Assembly: GCF_021246465.1 (NCBI RefSeq)
Contig: NZ_JAHRHK010000009.1
Coordinates: 93,408 to 157,407 of the forward strand
Reading direction: 5' to 3'
Origin: Nocardioides sp. R-C-SC26
GTDB lineage: Bacteria; Actinomycetota; Actinomycetes; Propionibacteriales; Nocardioidaceae
Length of the DNA: 64,000 nt
In this document: positions 16,036-24,743 of the stretch, one piece after another
Position numbering within the stretch: the first letter of the stretch is position 1
Layout of the letters: the number at the start of each line of letters is the position of its first letter
Notes under the pieces: model-generated
Told to the model about the DNA's origin: nothing
Seen by the model: only the letters and a program-made list of their open reading frames with translations
Database searches by the model: none
Translations under genes and position numbers: made by a program

Positions 16036-17603
16036 GCACCCGACCCTCCGACCTCGACCACTCGGCCGCAGCCGGCGACCCCGACGACGCATCGCGCGGC
16101 GCGGCCGCCACGGCTCCGACGTGGACGCCGATGGGTCTCACCACGGCATCCGACCACCCCGATCCCGCCGAGCAGCCCGGACGCGACGACGGGTGGGACC
16201 CCGAGCGCGACCCGCACCCCGAGGACGTCATCGGCACCCGGTGGCACTACCGGCGCTCGCTGGCCTCGCGGCTCCTTCTCCTCACCACCATCGCGGTCGG
16301 CCTCTCGGTCGCCTTCGTCGCCGTCGGCGCCTACGTGACGGCGCGCGCCCAGCTCTCCGCGCAACTCGACGACAGCCTCCGCGACCGCGCTGCCGCGACG
16401 GCGCAGGCGATCGCGACCAACCAGAGCGAGTCGTTCATCCCGCTGTGGCTGGGGCCTGCGACCGACACCCGGGTGTTCTTCCTCAGCGCGGAGGCGAACC
16501 TCGGCATCTACGACCGCGGCGCGCCGCTCGCCGTCGGCACCCCCGAGATCGACGTCGCCACCGGCAAGACCGAGGAGTCGCTGCGCACCATCCGCGACGC
16601 CACCGGGGAGTACCGCGTGATCGCCTTCCCCATCGGCGACGTCGGCGCGCTGATCATCGCCGAGTCACTCGACCAGCAGCACAAGGTGCTGACCCGTCTC
16701 GGCTTCGTCAGCCTGGCATTCGGCCTGATCGGCGTGCTGGGCGCCGGCATCGCCGGCTGGGCCGTCACGCGCAACGGCCTGCGGCCGGTGCGACGTCTGA
16801 CCGCCTCGGTCGAGGAGATCGCCCAGACCCAGGACCTCACCACCGCGCTGCCGATCGAGGGCGACGACGAGGTCGCCCGCCTGGCCGCGGCGTTCAACCA
16901 GATGCTGCTCGCGCTCGATGCCTCGCGTGAGCACCAGCGCCGTCTGGTCGCCGACGCCGGCCACGAGCTCCGCACACCGCTGACCTCGCTGCGCACCAAC
17001 GTCGACCTGCTGCTGCAGTCCGACGGCGCGGCCGCCGGCGCGCCGTCGCTGGACCCCCAGGCGCGACGCGAGCTCCTCGACGACATCGCCGCGCAGACCG
17101 ACGAGCTCACCACGCTGATCGGCGACCTCACCGAGCTGGCGCGCGACGAGCCGATCGCGCCGGTCGTCGGCGAGGTCGACCTGAGCGAGATCGTCGACGT
17201 CGCCGTCGCGCGGGTGAGACGGCGTGCACCCGAGACGACCTTCGACGTCGGCTGTGAGCACTGGTACGTCGTCGGCGAGGCGCCCGCGCTGGAGCGCGCC
17301 GTCACCAATCTGCTCGACAACGCGGCCAAGTGGGGCCCTGCCGGGGGCACGATCACGGTGCGGTTGGGTGGGGGTGTGCTGACCATCGACGACGACGGCC
17401 CGGGCATCGCGCCCGGCGAGCGCGAGCGGGTCTTCGACCGCTTCTGGCGCGCCGAGGACGCCCGCACCATGCCCGGCTCGGGGCTGGGTCTCTCCATCGT
17501 GCGGCAGGTCGCCGAGCGGCACTCCGGCGCCGTGCGCGCCGACGCCTCGCCGTCCGGCGGCGCTCGCCTGCAGATGCTGCTCCCGGGGCGTTCTGATGCC
17601 TAG
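16032..17603 (+). CDS. Sensor histidine kinase (MprB-like)
   Basis: A 523-residue membrane kinase. An acidic, disordered N-terminus of ~70 residues precedes TM1 (about 79-105), an extracytoplasmic sensor of ~115 residues, TM2 (about 222-248), a HAMP linker ([21 protein letters not shown]), the phospho-acceptor region [20 protein letters not shown] with His311, and the ATPase domain: [11 protein letters not shown] (N box), [22 protein letters not shown] (G1/F) and [18 protein letters not shown] (G2). It autophosphorylates and passes phosphate to the overlapping upstream response regulator. The long charged N-terminal tail is longer than in mycobacterial MprB. The gene overlaps the following lipoprotein gene by 8 bases, suggesting a three-gene operon. 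Confidence 0.92.
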   Translation: MSTRPSDLDHSAAAGDPDDASRGAAATAPTWTPMGLTTASDHPDPAEQPGRDDGWDPERDPHPEDVIGTRWHYRRSLASRLLLLTTIAVGLSVAFVAVGAYVTARAQLSAQLDDSLRDRAAATAQAIATNQSESFIPLWLGPATDTRVFFLSAEANLGIYDRGAPLAVGTPEIDVATGKTEESLRTIRDATGEYRVIAFPIGDVGALIIAESLDQQHKVLTRLGFVSLAFGLIGVLGAGIAGWAVTRNGLRPVRRLTASVEEIAQTQDLTTALPIEGDDEVARLAAAFNQMLLALDASREHQRRLVADAGHELRTPLTSLRTNVDLLLQSDGAAAGAPSLDPQARRELLDDIAAQTDELTTLIGDLTELARDEPIAPVVGEVDLSEIVDVAVARVRRRAPETTFDVGCEHWYVVGEAPALERAVTNLLDNAAKWGPAGGTITVRLGGGVLTIDDDGPGIAPGERERVFDRFWRAEDARTMPGSGLGLSIVRQVAERHSGAVRADASPSGGARLQMLLPGRSDA

Positions 17604-18192
17604 GCGTCGCCGCTCGGCCCTGATCGGCACCGGCCTGCTCGCCGTCGTGCTCGCGGCGTCGGGCTGCTCCGGCGACGACGGCGGCTCCGACGACGCACCG
17701 CTGGGCGAGCGGCCGTCTCTTCCGACCGAGGCCCCCGCCCTGTGGAACCCTTGCGACGGCTTGGACGCCAACGCCGTCGAGGAGGCGTTCGACACCAGCT
17801 TCGACGAGAGCACCGGCACCGACAGCGCTCCCGAGTGCACCTTCCGCCCGAGCAGCGGGGCCGCCGAGAACTCCCCGGTCGTCGACGTCAACTACCAGCT
17901 CTTCGCTGGGAGTCTCGCGGAGATGATCGGCACCTTCGGTGAGCCCACCGAGGGCACCAGCATCGAGGTGACCGCCCCCGACGTGCCGCAGGCCGACGAT
18001 GCCCGACTCGTCGTCTCCATCGACGAGGAGACGCTGTTCGTGTCGGGGTTCGTGCAGAACGGCCAGCTCGTGCAGCTGGTCAACGTCGTGGACCCGGGCC
18101 CGTTCGACCGCGCGCGCGACGTCGCCGCCGTCAAGCAGATGCTCGGCGACCTCGCCGCTCACGCGGCCGGCTCCGAGGTCGCCGACGACTGA
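17596..18192 (+). CDS. DUF3558-like secreted lipoprotein
   Basis: A 198-residue protein with a lipoprotein signal ([26 protein letters not shown]; Cys24 would be lipidated), followed by an acidic linker and a folded part with two spaced cysteines, LWNPCDGLDANAVEEAF and APECTFRP. The pattern of an N-terminal PC..L and a later ECxF fits the DUF3558 family of actinobacterial lipoproteins, which includes mycobacterial envelope lipoproteins of unknown function. The start overlaps the kinase gene end by 8 bases. It may be a periplasm-facing partner of the sensor kinase, by position only. Confidence 0.75.
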   Translation: MPRRRRSALIGTGLLAVVLAASGCSGDDGGSDDAPLGERPSLPTEAPALWNPCDGLDANAVEEAFDTSFDESTGTDSAPECTFRPSSGAAENSPVVDVNYQLFAGSLAEMIGTFGEPTEGTSIEVTAPDVPQADDARLVVSIDEETLFVSGFVQNGQLVQLVNVVDPGPFDRARDVAAVKQMLGDLAAHAAGSEVADD

Positions 18193-18290
18193 CGGCCGCG
18201 GTGGTCCTGTCGAGGAGCACCGGGCGGAACGAGCGGGACTCCCGTCCGAGCCACGCGGTCCGTCCCACGCGGTCTCGCCGGCGCGCGCCC

Positions 18291-19640
18291 TCACCCAGCG
18301 TCGGTGGGTGAGAATCCGGACGTCGCCGTCCCCGGCTGCGGGTGGGCCCGCAACGCGGCGAGCAGCCGCTCCGCCTTCCACCCGGCTTCGGCCCACTCGT
18401 CCTCGACGTCGGAGTGCACGGTGATCCCGCCCCCCGTGCCGAGCCGGTAGCGACCGTCGCCGAGCGTCGTCAGCGAGCGGATCACGACCCCGAGATCGGC
18501 GCGGCCGTCGGCGGCGATCCACCCGAACGCGCCTGCATAGACCCCTCGCGGGGTCTCCTCGACGGCATCGATGATCTCCATCGTGCGGCGCTTGGGCGCA
18601 CCGGTCATCGACCCCGCCGGGAACAGCGCCTGCAACGCGGCGACGGTGTCGACGTCGTCGCGGAGCCTGCCGGTGACGGTGGAGACCAACTGGTGCACCG
18701 AGGCGTAGGACTCCACCTCCATCAGGCCCGGCACCTGCACCGTGCCGACGTCGCACACCTGCGCGAGGTCGTGCCGCAGCAGGTCGACGATCATCAGGTT
18801 CTCGGCGCGGAATCGCGGGTCGGTCGCGAGTTCGCGGCGACGGGCAGCGTCACGCACGGGATCGGCGTCGCGCGGCGTGGTGCCTTTGATCGGCTTGGCC
18901 TCCAACCGGCGGTCCGCCGTGACCAGCGCGTAGCGCTCCGGGCTCGAGCTGAGCAGCCATGCCCGCGCGTCGTCGACGTCGTGCTGCAGGAATCCGGCGT
19001 ACGGGGCGGGGTTGAGCGCCCGCAGCCGTTCGTAGACCGCGAGGGGGTCGGCGTCACCCTCGTGCTCGAGCCTCACCGTCAGATTGGTCTCGTAGGTGTC
19101 GCCGCCCCGCAACCGCTCCTGGACGGCGTCGAACGCGGCGCGGTAGTCGGCCGGCGCCCGTCCGGTTTTCTCGGCCGGCCGAGAAAGCCGGACATTGGAC
19201 GAGGAAACTTCGTACGCCAAGGTCCTGTTCTCTCGGCTGGCCGAGAAAACTTCCACTCGGCTCGGCCGCATCCAGACGGCGTCCGGGAGCCCGTCACCGC
19301 CGAGAGCCGCACCGGGGCGGGCCGGGAGGTCGGTGCGGGCGGCGTAGCCGAAGTACCCGAACCACTGGTCGGACGGCGCCCCCGCGGCCAACTCCTCACG
19401 CAGCACGGCGAACACGTCGTCGCCGACGACTTCGGAGCGACCGCCGACGTGACGGGTGACCTCCCGGCGGTCGGCGCGGTAGCTGAGCGAGACGTCGTCG
19501 TCGTCGAGCCAGCCGACGATCGACCGCTCGCCTGACCAGCCACGCGCACCGCCGCCGTCGAGCCAGAAGCACCGGCGGCGGGAGGCGACGATGTCGCGCA
19601 CCCACGCCACACCGCTGCCACGTGTCGGAGAGCCACTCAT
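18291..19640 (-). CDS. pabB: Aminodeoxychorismate synthase component I
   Basis: A 449-residue chorismate-binding enzyme. The C-terminal domain (about residues 165-430) has LLSSSPERYALV, the EAKPIKGTTPRDAD motif, ENLMIVDLLRHDLAQVC, and FPAGSMTGAPKRRTMEIID. PIKGT, with the active-site lysine, is typical of aminodeoxychorismate synthase; anthranilate synthase normally has PIAGT, so I call PabB. Product: 4-amino-4-deoxychorismate for folate, using ammonia from PabA. The ATG at 19640 overlaps the stop of the glutaminase gene pabA by 1-2 bases (ATGA arrangement). Oddity: residues about 130-160 are encoded by a repeat pair (19162-19250) inserted between the short N-terminal domain and the catalytic domain. 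Confidence 0.9.
   Translation of the reverse strand: MSGSPTRGSGVAWVRDIVASRRRCFWLDGGGARGWSGERSIVGWLDDDDVSLSYRADRREVTRHVGGRSEVVGDDVFAVLREELAAGAPSDQWFGYFGYAARTDLPARPGAALGGDGLPDAVWMRPSRVEVFSASRENRTLAYEVSSSNVRLSRPAEKTGRAPADYRAAFDAVQERLRGGDTYETNLTVRLEHEGDADPLAVYERLRALNPAPYAGFLQHDVDDARAWLLSSSPERYALVTADRRLEAKPIKGTTPRDADPVRDAARRRELATDPRFRAENLMIVDLLRHDLAQVCDVGTVQVPGLMEVESYASVHQLVSTVTGRLRDDVDTVAALQALFPAGSMTGAPKRRTMEIIDAVEETPRGVYAGAFGWIAADGRADLGVVIRSLTTLGDGRYRLGTGGGITVHSDVEDEWAEAGWKAERLLAALRAHPQPGTATSGFSPTDAG
19162..19250. repeat. Pair of GTTTTCTCGGC/GCCGAGAAAAC hairpins inside pabB
   Basis: First hairpin: 15-base arms 19162-19176 (CCGGTTTTCTCGGCC) and 19177-19191, one mismatch, no loop. Second: 10-base arms 19227-19236 (GTTCTCTCGG) and 19241-19250 (CCGAGAAAAC), one mismatch, 4-base loop. 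They share the core TTTTCTCGGCYGGCCGAGAAAA and are 35 bp apart. The stretch is read in frame as part of pabB (VFSASRENR and VRLSRPAEKTGR). Confidence 0.8.
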
Positions 19641-20206
19641 CAGGCGCCGTCCAGGAAGTTCGCGATCAGGGCCGCGCCGTGCTCCGACAGCACCGACTCC
19701 GGGTGGAACTGCACCGCTTCGAGCGGCAGGGTGCGGTGCCGCAGGCCCATGACCACACCGTCCTCGGCCCGGGCCGTGACCTCCAGCTCCGCGGGCACGT
19801 CGACGACGGCGAGGGAGTGATAGCGCACCGCGGCGAACCCGTCTGGCACGCCGGAGAACACTCCCCGCCCGTCGTGATCGATGCGGGCGACCTCGCCGTG
19901 CGCCGGCCGTACCCGCTCCACCGCGCCGCCGAAGGCGAGCGCGAGGCCCTGCAATCCCAGGCAGACCCCGAGCACGGGTCGCACCGCGGCACGCAGCACC
20001 TCCCGCCCGACGGCGAAGTCATGCGGGTCGGCGGGGTGGCCCGGGCCGGGCGAGAGGACGACGTACTCGTGGCGCAGCACGTCGTCGACGACGACCTCGT
20101 CGTGCTGCACCCAGCGCGGCAGCGCGCCGGTCACGCCCGCGATCAGGTGCACCAGGCTCCCGGTGTAGGAGTCGTGGTGGTCGACGACGACGACGTCAGG
20201 CGGCAT
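19640..20206 (-). CDS. pabA: Aminodeoxychorismate synthase glutaminase component
   Basis: A 188-residue class I glutamine amidotransferase. It shows VVVDHHDSYTGSLVHLI at the N-terminus, VLSPGPGHPAD, the nucleophile loop VLGVCLGLQGLALAFGG (Cys82; the usual His after G is replaced by Leu, GLQ in place of GHQ), RYHSLAVVD, and AVQFHPESVLSEHG with the catalytic His and Glu. It frees ammonia from glutamine for the PabB subunit encoded immediately downstream with overlapping stop/start. TrpG-type function is an alternative, but the PIKGT partner argues for folate. The start ATG 20206 lies 34 bp after the PhzE-like gene stop, with a remnant of the dispersed repeat in the gap. Confidence 0.88.
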   Translation of the reverse strand: MPPDVVVVDHHDSYTGSLVHLIAGVTGALPRWVQHDEVVVDDVLRHEYVVLSPGPGHPADPHDFAVGREVLRAAVRPVLGVCLGLQGLALAFGGAVERVRPAHGEVARIDHDGRGVFSGVPDGFAAVRYHSLAVVDVPAELEVTARAEDGVVMGLRHRTLPLEAVQFHPESVLSEHGAALIANFLDGA

Positions 20207-20240
20207 GCGCGGCGATCTCGGCAGCCTCAACCACCGGTGC

Positions 20241-22166
20241 TCACCGCACCAGCAGGTCGGCGACGAGGTCGTGGAGCAGGTCGTAGCCGCGCTCGGTGAG
20301 GATCGACTCGGCGTGGAACTGGATGCCCCGGTAGTGCGGACCGCGCAGGTGGTGGATGTCGCCGGTGTCGGGGTCGACGTCGAGGCTGACCCCGTCGGGC
20401 AGGTCGGAAATGGCACCGGGGGCGACGCGTCCGACGAAGGTGTTGTAGAAGCCGACCCGCTCGATGCGACCGTCGTAGGGCACCGGCGACTGGGTGCCCT
20501 GGAAGACGATGTCCTTGTAGGCCAAGCCGATGCCGAGCTGGTGGCAGAGCGCCTGATGGCCGAGACAGACGGCGAGGAACGGCTGCCCGCGCTCGAGCAA
20601 CCGGGCGACGGCGGAGCGTAGGTGGGCCATCTTCGGATCCGCGTCGTCGCGCGGGTCGCCCGGCCCCGGGCCGACGATCACCAGGTCGGCATCGTCGAGG
20701 CAGCCCGGCACGTAGTCCTCGTGGCGGATCACCGAGGAGGTCATGCCGAGGACGCCGAGCACGTGACGCAACATGTTGACAAAGTCGTCCTCGCCGTCGA
20801 GCACGATCGCGTGCTGCCCGGCCAGGCGCGGGTCGGGGTCGGCGCCGGCCTGGTCGGTCAACCAGAACGAGGAGAGCCGGCGGTTGCGCTGGTTGAGGGC
20901 GATCAGGACGTCCTCGTCGGTCACCAGGTCGGCGACGTCGACGCTCGAGACCGGCGCGGGCGGCACCAGGCCGAACGCGCTGAGGATGCCGCCGGCCTTG
21001 GCGTGGGTCTCGGCGACCTCGTAGGCGGGGTCGGAGTCGCGCACCAGGGTCGCGCCCGCCGTCACGGTGAGGTTGCCGTCGAGGTCGACGTCGGCGGTGC
21101 GGATCACGATCGGGCTGTCGACGACGTGGCCTCCCTGGCCGTCGCGGCCGAAGAGCGCCAGCGCGGCGGCGTAGTAGCGGCGCCCGACGGTCTCGTACTT
21201 CTCGATCAGACGGCAGGCGTTCTCCACCGGACTGCCGGTGACCGTCGCGGCGAACATCGTGTCGCGCAGCACCTCGCGCGGGTCGCGGCCGGTACGGCCG
21301 GCCAGGAGGTACTCGGTGTGCACGAGGCGGCTCATCGGCTTGAGGAACGGGCCGAGCACCTGGCCGCCCTCGGTGCAGATGTCGCACATCATCTTCAGCT
21401 CCTCATCGACGACCATGAAGAGCTCGTAGATCTCCTTCTCGTCGTGCAGGAAGTCGACCAGCTCGCGCTTGAGCTCCTCTCCGCCCCCCGTCGTCGCGGT
21501 CGGCAGCCGGAACGTGCCGCTGATCGGGTTCATCCGCACGTCGCCGTCGTGCACCGAGACGTGCCGCTCGGGGCTCGCGCCGATCAGGTACCGGTCGCCG
21601 GTGAAGAAGATGTAGGTCCAGTAGGCGCCCCGCTCGCGCTCGAGCAACCGCCGGAAGACGGCGAGCGCCGGGGCCACGCCCCAGTCGGCGACCTGCGCGC
21701 GGTAGTGCCGGCCGATGACGAGGTTGGCGCCCTCGCCCTGGCCGATCTCGTCGCGGATGATCGAATCGACGAGCCGGCCGTACTCCTCGTCGTCGGTCTC
21801 GAACCCGCCGCGGTCGGCGAAGGCGACGTCGACGGCGTCGATCGCCTCGATCACCTCCGCCACGCCGTACTCCAGCTCACTCTCGATCTCGACGACCACG
21901 AGCGGGGTGCCGTCGTCGTGGGCCCGGAACCCGCGTTCGCGCACCTGGTGGAAGGGCACGGCCACGAGACGGTCGGCGATGTGCCCGTCGGCGGGTACCC
22001 CCTCCTCGAGCGGGATGTCGAGCAGCGACGTCAGCACCTCGCGGCGTCCGCCGATCAGCCCGACCGAGTCACGCTCGCCCTTGCGGGTCGAGCGCCGGAT
22101 GATCGCCCACGCCTCGTGCCCCTGGAGCGCATCGATGGCGTCACGGGCGGAGGGCTTGGCGGACAT
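20241..22166 (-). CDS. PhzE-type fused anthranilate/ADIC synthase
   Basis: A 641-residue fusion of a chorismate-binding domain (residues 1-430) and a glutamine amidotransferase (about 450-640). Diagnostic stretches: ASPERHVSVHDGDVRMNPISGTFRLP, LKMMCDICTEGGQVLGPFLK, LVHTEYLLAGRTGRDPREVL, DTMFAATVTGSPVENACRLIEKYE and VDSPIVIRTADVDLDG; these match the PhzE subgroup rather than TrpE. The amidotransferase keeps AVCLGHQALCHQLG and GIQFHAESILTERG. Expected product is 2-amino-2-deoxyisochorismate or anthranilate from chorismate and glutamine. No other phenazine genes are in view. TAATCT lies 6 bases before ATG 22166 (leaderless look). It is probably co-transcribed with pabA and pabB, giving a chorismate-amination operon. 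Confidence 0.88.
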   Translation of the reverse strand: MSAKPSARDAIDALQGHEAWAIIRRSTRKGERDSVGLIGGRREVLTSLLDIPLEEGVPADGHIADRLVAVPFHQVRERGFRAHDDGTPLVVVEIESELEYGVAEVIEAIDAVDVAFADRGGFETDDEEYGRLVDSIIRDEIGQGEGANLVIGRHYRAQVADWGVAPALAVFRRLLERERGAYWTYIFFTGDRYLIGASPERHVSVHDGDVRMNPISGTFRLPTATTGGGEELKRELVDFLHDEKEIYELFMVVDEELKMMCDICTEGGQVLGPFLKPMSRLVHTEYLLAGRTGRDPREVLRDTMFAATVTGSPVENACRLIEKYETVGRRYYAAALALFGRDGQGGHVVDSPIVIRTADVDLDGNLTVTAGATLVRDSDPAYEVAETHAKAGGILSAFGLVPPAPVSSVDVADLVTDEDVLIALNQRNRRLSSFWLTDQAGADPDPRLAGQHAIVLDGEDDFVNMLRHVLGVLGMTSSVIRHEDYVPGCLDDADLVIVGPGPGDPRDDADPKMAHLRSAVARLLERGQPFLAVCLGHQALCHQLGIGLAYKDIVFQGTQSPVPYDGRIERVGFYNTFVGRVAPGAISDLPDGVSLDVDPDTGDIHHLRGPHYRGIQFHAESILTERGYDLLHDLVADLLVR

Positions 22167-22172
22167 GGGCCA

Positions 22173-22178
22173 AGATTA
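22173..22178 (-). promoter_or_regulatory. Likely -10 box of the phzE-like/pabAB operon
   Basis: TAATCT on the minus strand ends 6 bases before ATG 22166; it is a close match to the actinobacterial -10 consensus and leaves no room for a Shine-Dalgarno, so a leaderless transcript is expected. Confidence 0.55.
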
Positions 22179-22209
22179 GTGGCGCGCGAAGTCAGGTCTC
22201 GACGGGGTT

Positions 22210-24618
22210 TCAGGCCCGGGACCGTCGTTCGTCACGGTGGGTGGCGCGGTCGGGACCGATCACACCCGCGCTCTGCGCCGTACTCTCAGCCGCCGATTGG
22301 GCGCGCAGCTCGGGCTCGATCGCACTACCGGGCCAGTGCACCTCGACCACGCTCTGCTTGGCATATCTGCGCAGGTGGATCGCCCACCCGGGCGGTGCGC
22401 GGTCGATCAGGCCGGGGCTGTCAGCCATCTCGGGAGGGCCGACGACGAGCAGCTGCCCGCCTCCTGCCCCGCTGGGGTACAGGCCGATGGTCAGCGGCAT
22501 CCCTGGGCCGAGGGCCTCGACGGCCCTGCAGACGAGCGCGCCCAACCACGCCGCGCCCGCGACGTCGGGGGCATCGCGCTCCCCGGTCCGGAGTGCCAAC
22601 TCGACACCCGCAGCCCGGGCTTCCGCCGAGGCACGGGTGAACCACACGCCCAGGTGAACCAGCTCAGGACTCAACAGCAGCAGTTGGCGCAGGTGGCGCT
22701 CCTCCGCCGCGCAGTCCCGCCGGAGCTCGATCTGCGTCGGCGGAGTCCGACCCTGACTGATGGCCTCCAAGAGTTCGGCGGACCGCTCGAGTCCTGCCAC
22801 CTTCCACCGTGCGAGCGCCTGCTGTGAAGCCGTGCGCACCGCTGCCTGCTCGCGGAGGATCGCGGTCGTTCGTGCGTCGTCGCCGGCGCGCGCTCCGATG
22901 GTGTCGAAGGCATCGCGGAACCGACTGAGCCCCAGCACGAACAGGTAGCAGACGCCCGATCCGGTCGCGATGCTCCAGGCTGCCGGCGCGCCAGCGAGCA
23001 ACTGCGACGTGGTCACCAGGGACACGGTGGCCCAGAACACGGCGCTCGCGGCGCGAGCGGCACCCGGGCGGCCGAAGTAGACCAGCAGCACCCACGGCAC
23101 GCTGGGCACGAGTGCCTGCCAGTCGGCGACGTCCCCGCGGCCGAACTCGGCGCCGGCGAGAGCGAGCAGCCAGACGAGAATCAGGCTGACGATCAGGAGG
23201 ATCTCCAGGCCGAGCCCCAGCCGCTGCCATCGCCGAACCGCGACGAAGCTGCCGCCGAGGACGGCCAGCAGCACGGGCAACGCCCCCCAGACTGGCTCGT
23301 AGACATCGGGCCTCGACATCAACTCGAGGGCGGGCACCATCGCCGTCGCGACGCCAGCCCACAGCCACGCGGCCAAGCCGCGCGCGGTCGCCGCTGCGAC
23401 CACGAGGTTCGAGCCCTCGCTGGTGGGCTCGGCACGGAGCGAGCCAGGGACGAGCATCGTCACCGTGACCCCCTGACCGGGCCGGGAGGTCACGGTGGCG
23501 ACGACCCCCACGTCGGCGCAGCGACCTATCAGCGACTCGCGCAGTCCTCGACCGATGCCCAGCTCGGGCTCGAAGCCGACGCCGTCGTCCCGGATCCGCA
23601 GGACGGAGGTGCCGTCGGCGTACTCGAGGTCGACGCGCGCGTGCTGGACACCTGCGTGCCGCGCGACGTTCTGGAGCACCTCGGCGGATGCTTCGAGGAC
23701 CGCCGCAGCAACAGGACGCTCCTGGGCGACGACCCACGCCGCGAACTCCTCCTCCGTCAGACCGATCAGCTCGACCTCGACGGCTGCGCGCTCGCCGAGC
23801 TCCCGCCACGAAGGGAGCGGCACATCGACCTCGGACGCAGTCCGGTCGTCGTCGAGGATGCTCGCGATGATCTCCAGATCTGCGGCGCAGCGTGCCTGCA
23901 CACGTTCGAGGTCGTGCATGACGCGCCCGCCGTTGGCCACAGCCCCCAAGGTGTTGATGACCGTGTCGTGCAACGTGCGCGCAGCCTCGCTCGCGCGGCG
24001 TACCGCGGCGCGCTCGGCAGCGGCCCGCCGGAGCGCAGCCTCGGTCTTCTCCTCGTCGCGGTCCGCGCGGGCCAGGAAGCGCTCGATGGCCAGTCGGGCG
24101 GCTCCGACTGCGATGGCGATGGCGATGCAGGTCCCCGCCACGTCGAACGCGAGCTGGCCGGCCCAGTCCGGATGGAACACCTGGATCGACCCGCCGCTGA
24201 GCACACCGAGGACCCCGCCGGCCGCGAGTGCCAGACGTCGCGTCAGCAGGAAGCCCGCGCCGACCACCAGGAGGTAAGAGATCCAGATCACCGCGAAGCT
24301 CTGGTCGGAGTAGCGACCCGGCGCGGCAGCCCAGGCGCAGCCGATCACCGGCGCGCCGACCACGACCAGCCACCGTGGATCGGCAGTAGGCCTGACCACG
24401 ATCCGCAGGGTGACGGGGAGCGCCACGAGGACAGCCCCGAACAGGAGGATGCCGGCGACTCCCGCGGGCCAGCCGCTCAGGATCCAGAGCGTCACCAGGA
24501 GCGCGAAGCCCGCGAAAGCGGGGACCGAGACGGCGCGGCGCAGCGCCGCGCCGAAGGTCGCGCTCGCCCAGCCCGGGGAGCGACCGGCCGACTGCTCGGG
24601 GGCCGACCGCGCGCTCAT
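22210..24618 (-). CDS. Histidine kinase with two membrane/kinase-like halves
   Basis: An 802-residue protein. First half: about five TM helices (35-185), a dimerisation helix with AARTLHDTVINTLGAVANGG (His217, HisKA_3/NarL-type), then an ATPase domain with EVLQNVARHAGVQHA (N box), RIRDDGVGFEPELGIGRGLRES and VTSRPGQGVTVTMLVPG. Second half: another set of TM helices (about 430-575), a helix where the His is absent (AVRTASQQALARWKVAGLERSAELLEAISQG), and a region to ~770 that resembles an ATPase fold but lacks N and G boxes. It looks like a duplicated kinase whose second copy has decayed into a sensory or scaffold module. A LuxR response regulator is divergent 125 bp away and is the likely partner. 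Start 24618 is uncertain; in-frame GTG 24627 is close by. Confidence 0.8.
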   Translation of the reverse strand: MSARSAPEQSAGRSPGWASATFGAALRRAVSVPAFAGFALLVTLWILSGWPAGVAGILLFGAVLVALPVTLRIVVRPTADPRWLVVVGAPVIGCAWAAAPGRYSDQSFAVIWISYLLVVGAGFLLTRRLALAAGGVLGVLSGGSIQVFHPDWAGQLAFDVAGTCIAIAIAVGAARLAIERFLARADRDEEKTEAALRRAAAERAAVRRASEAARTLHDTVINTLGAVANGGRVMHDLERVQARCAADLEIIASILDDDRTASEVDVPLPSWRELGERAAVEVELIGLTEEEFAAWVVAQERPVAAAVLEASAEVLQNVARHAGVQHARVDLEYADGTSVLRIRDDGVGFEPELGIGRGLRESLIGRCADVGVVATVTSRPGQGVTVTMLVPGSLRAEPTSEGSNLVVAAATARGLAAWLWAGVATAMVPALELMSRPDVYEPVWGALPVLLAVLGGSFVAVRRWQRLGLGLEILLIVSLILVWLLALAGAEFGRGDVADWQALVPSVPWVLLVYFGRPGAARAASAVFWATVSLVTTSQLLAGAPAAWSIATGSGVCYLFVLGLSRFRDAFDTIGARAGDDARTTAILREQAAVRTASQQALARWKVAGLERSAELLEAISQGRTPPTQIELRRDCAAEERHLRQLLLLSPELVHLGVWFTRASAEARAAGVELALRTGERDAPDVAGAAWLGALVCRAVEALGPGMPLTIGLYPSGAGGGQLLVVGPPEMADSPGLIDRAPPGWAIHLRRYAKQSVVEVHWPGSAIEPELRAQSAAESTAQSAGVIGPDRATHRDERRSRA

Positions 24619-24743
24619 CCGACTCACCGGAGGACACCACGCAATCTCCACCGACCGCGAGCACCGCTCAGGCTCGCGCGAGACGATAGATTGCGCTCCG
24701 TCATGCCGATCCCCCACGCGGCCGGTACGAACGAAGGAGAAGG

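Noticed and set aside
20241..22166. Phenazine biosynthesis cluster
   Set aside because: Only a PhzE-like gene is present; none of the other phz genes occurs in the window.
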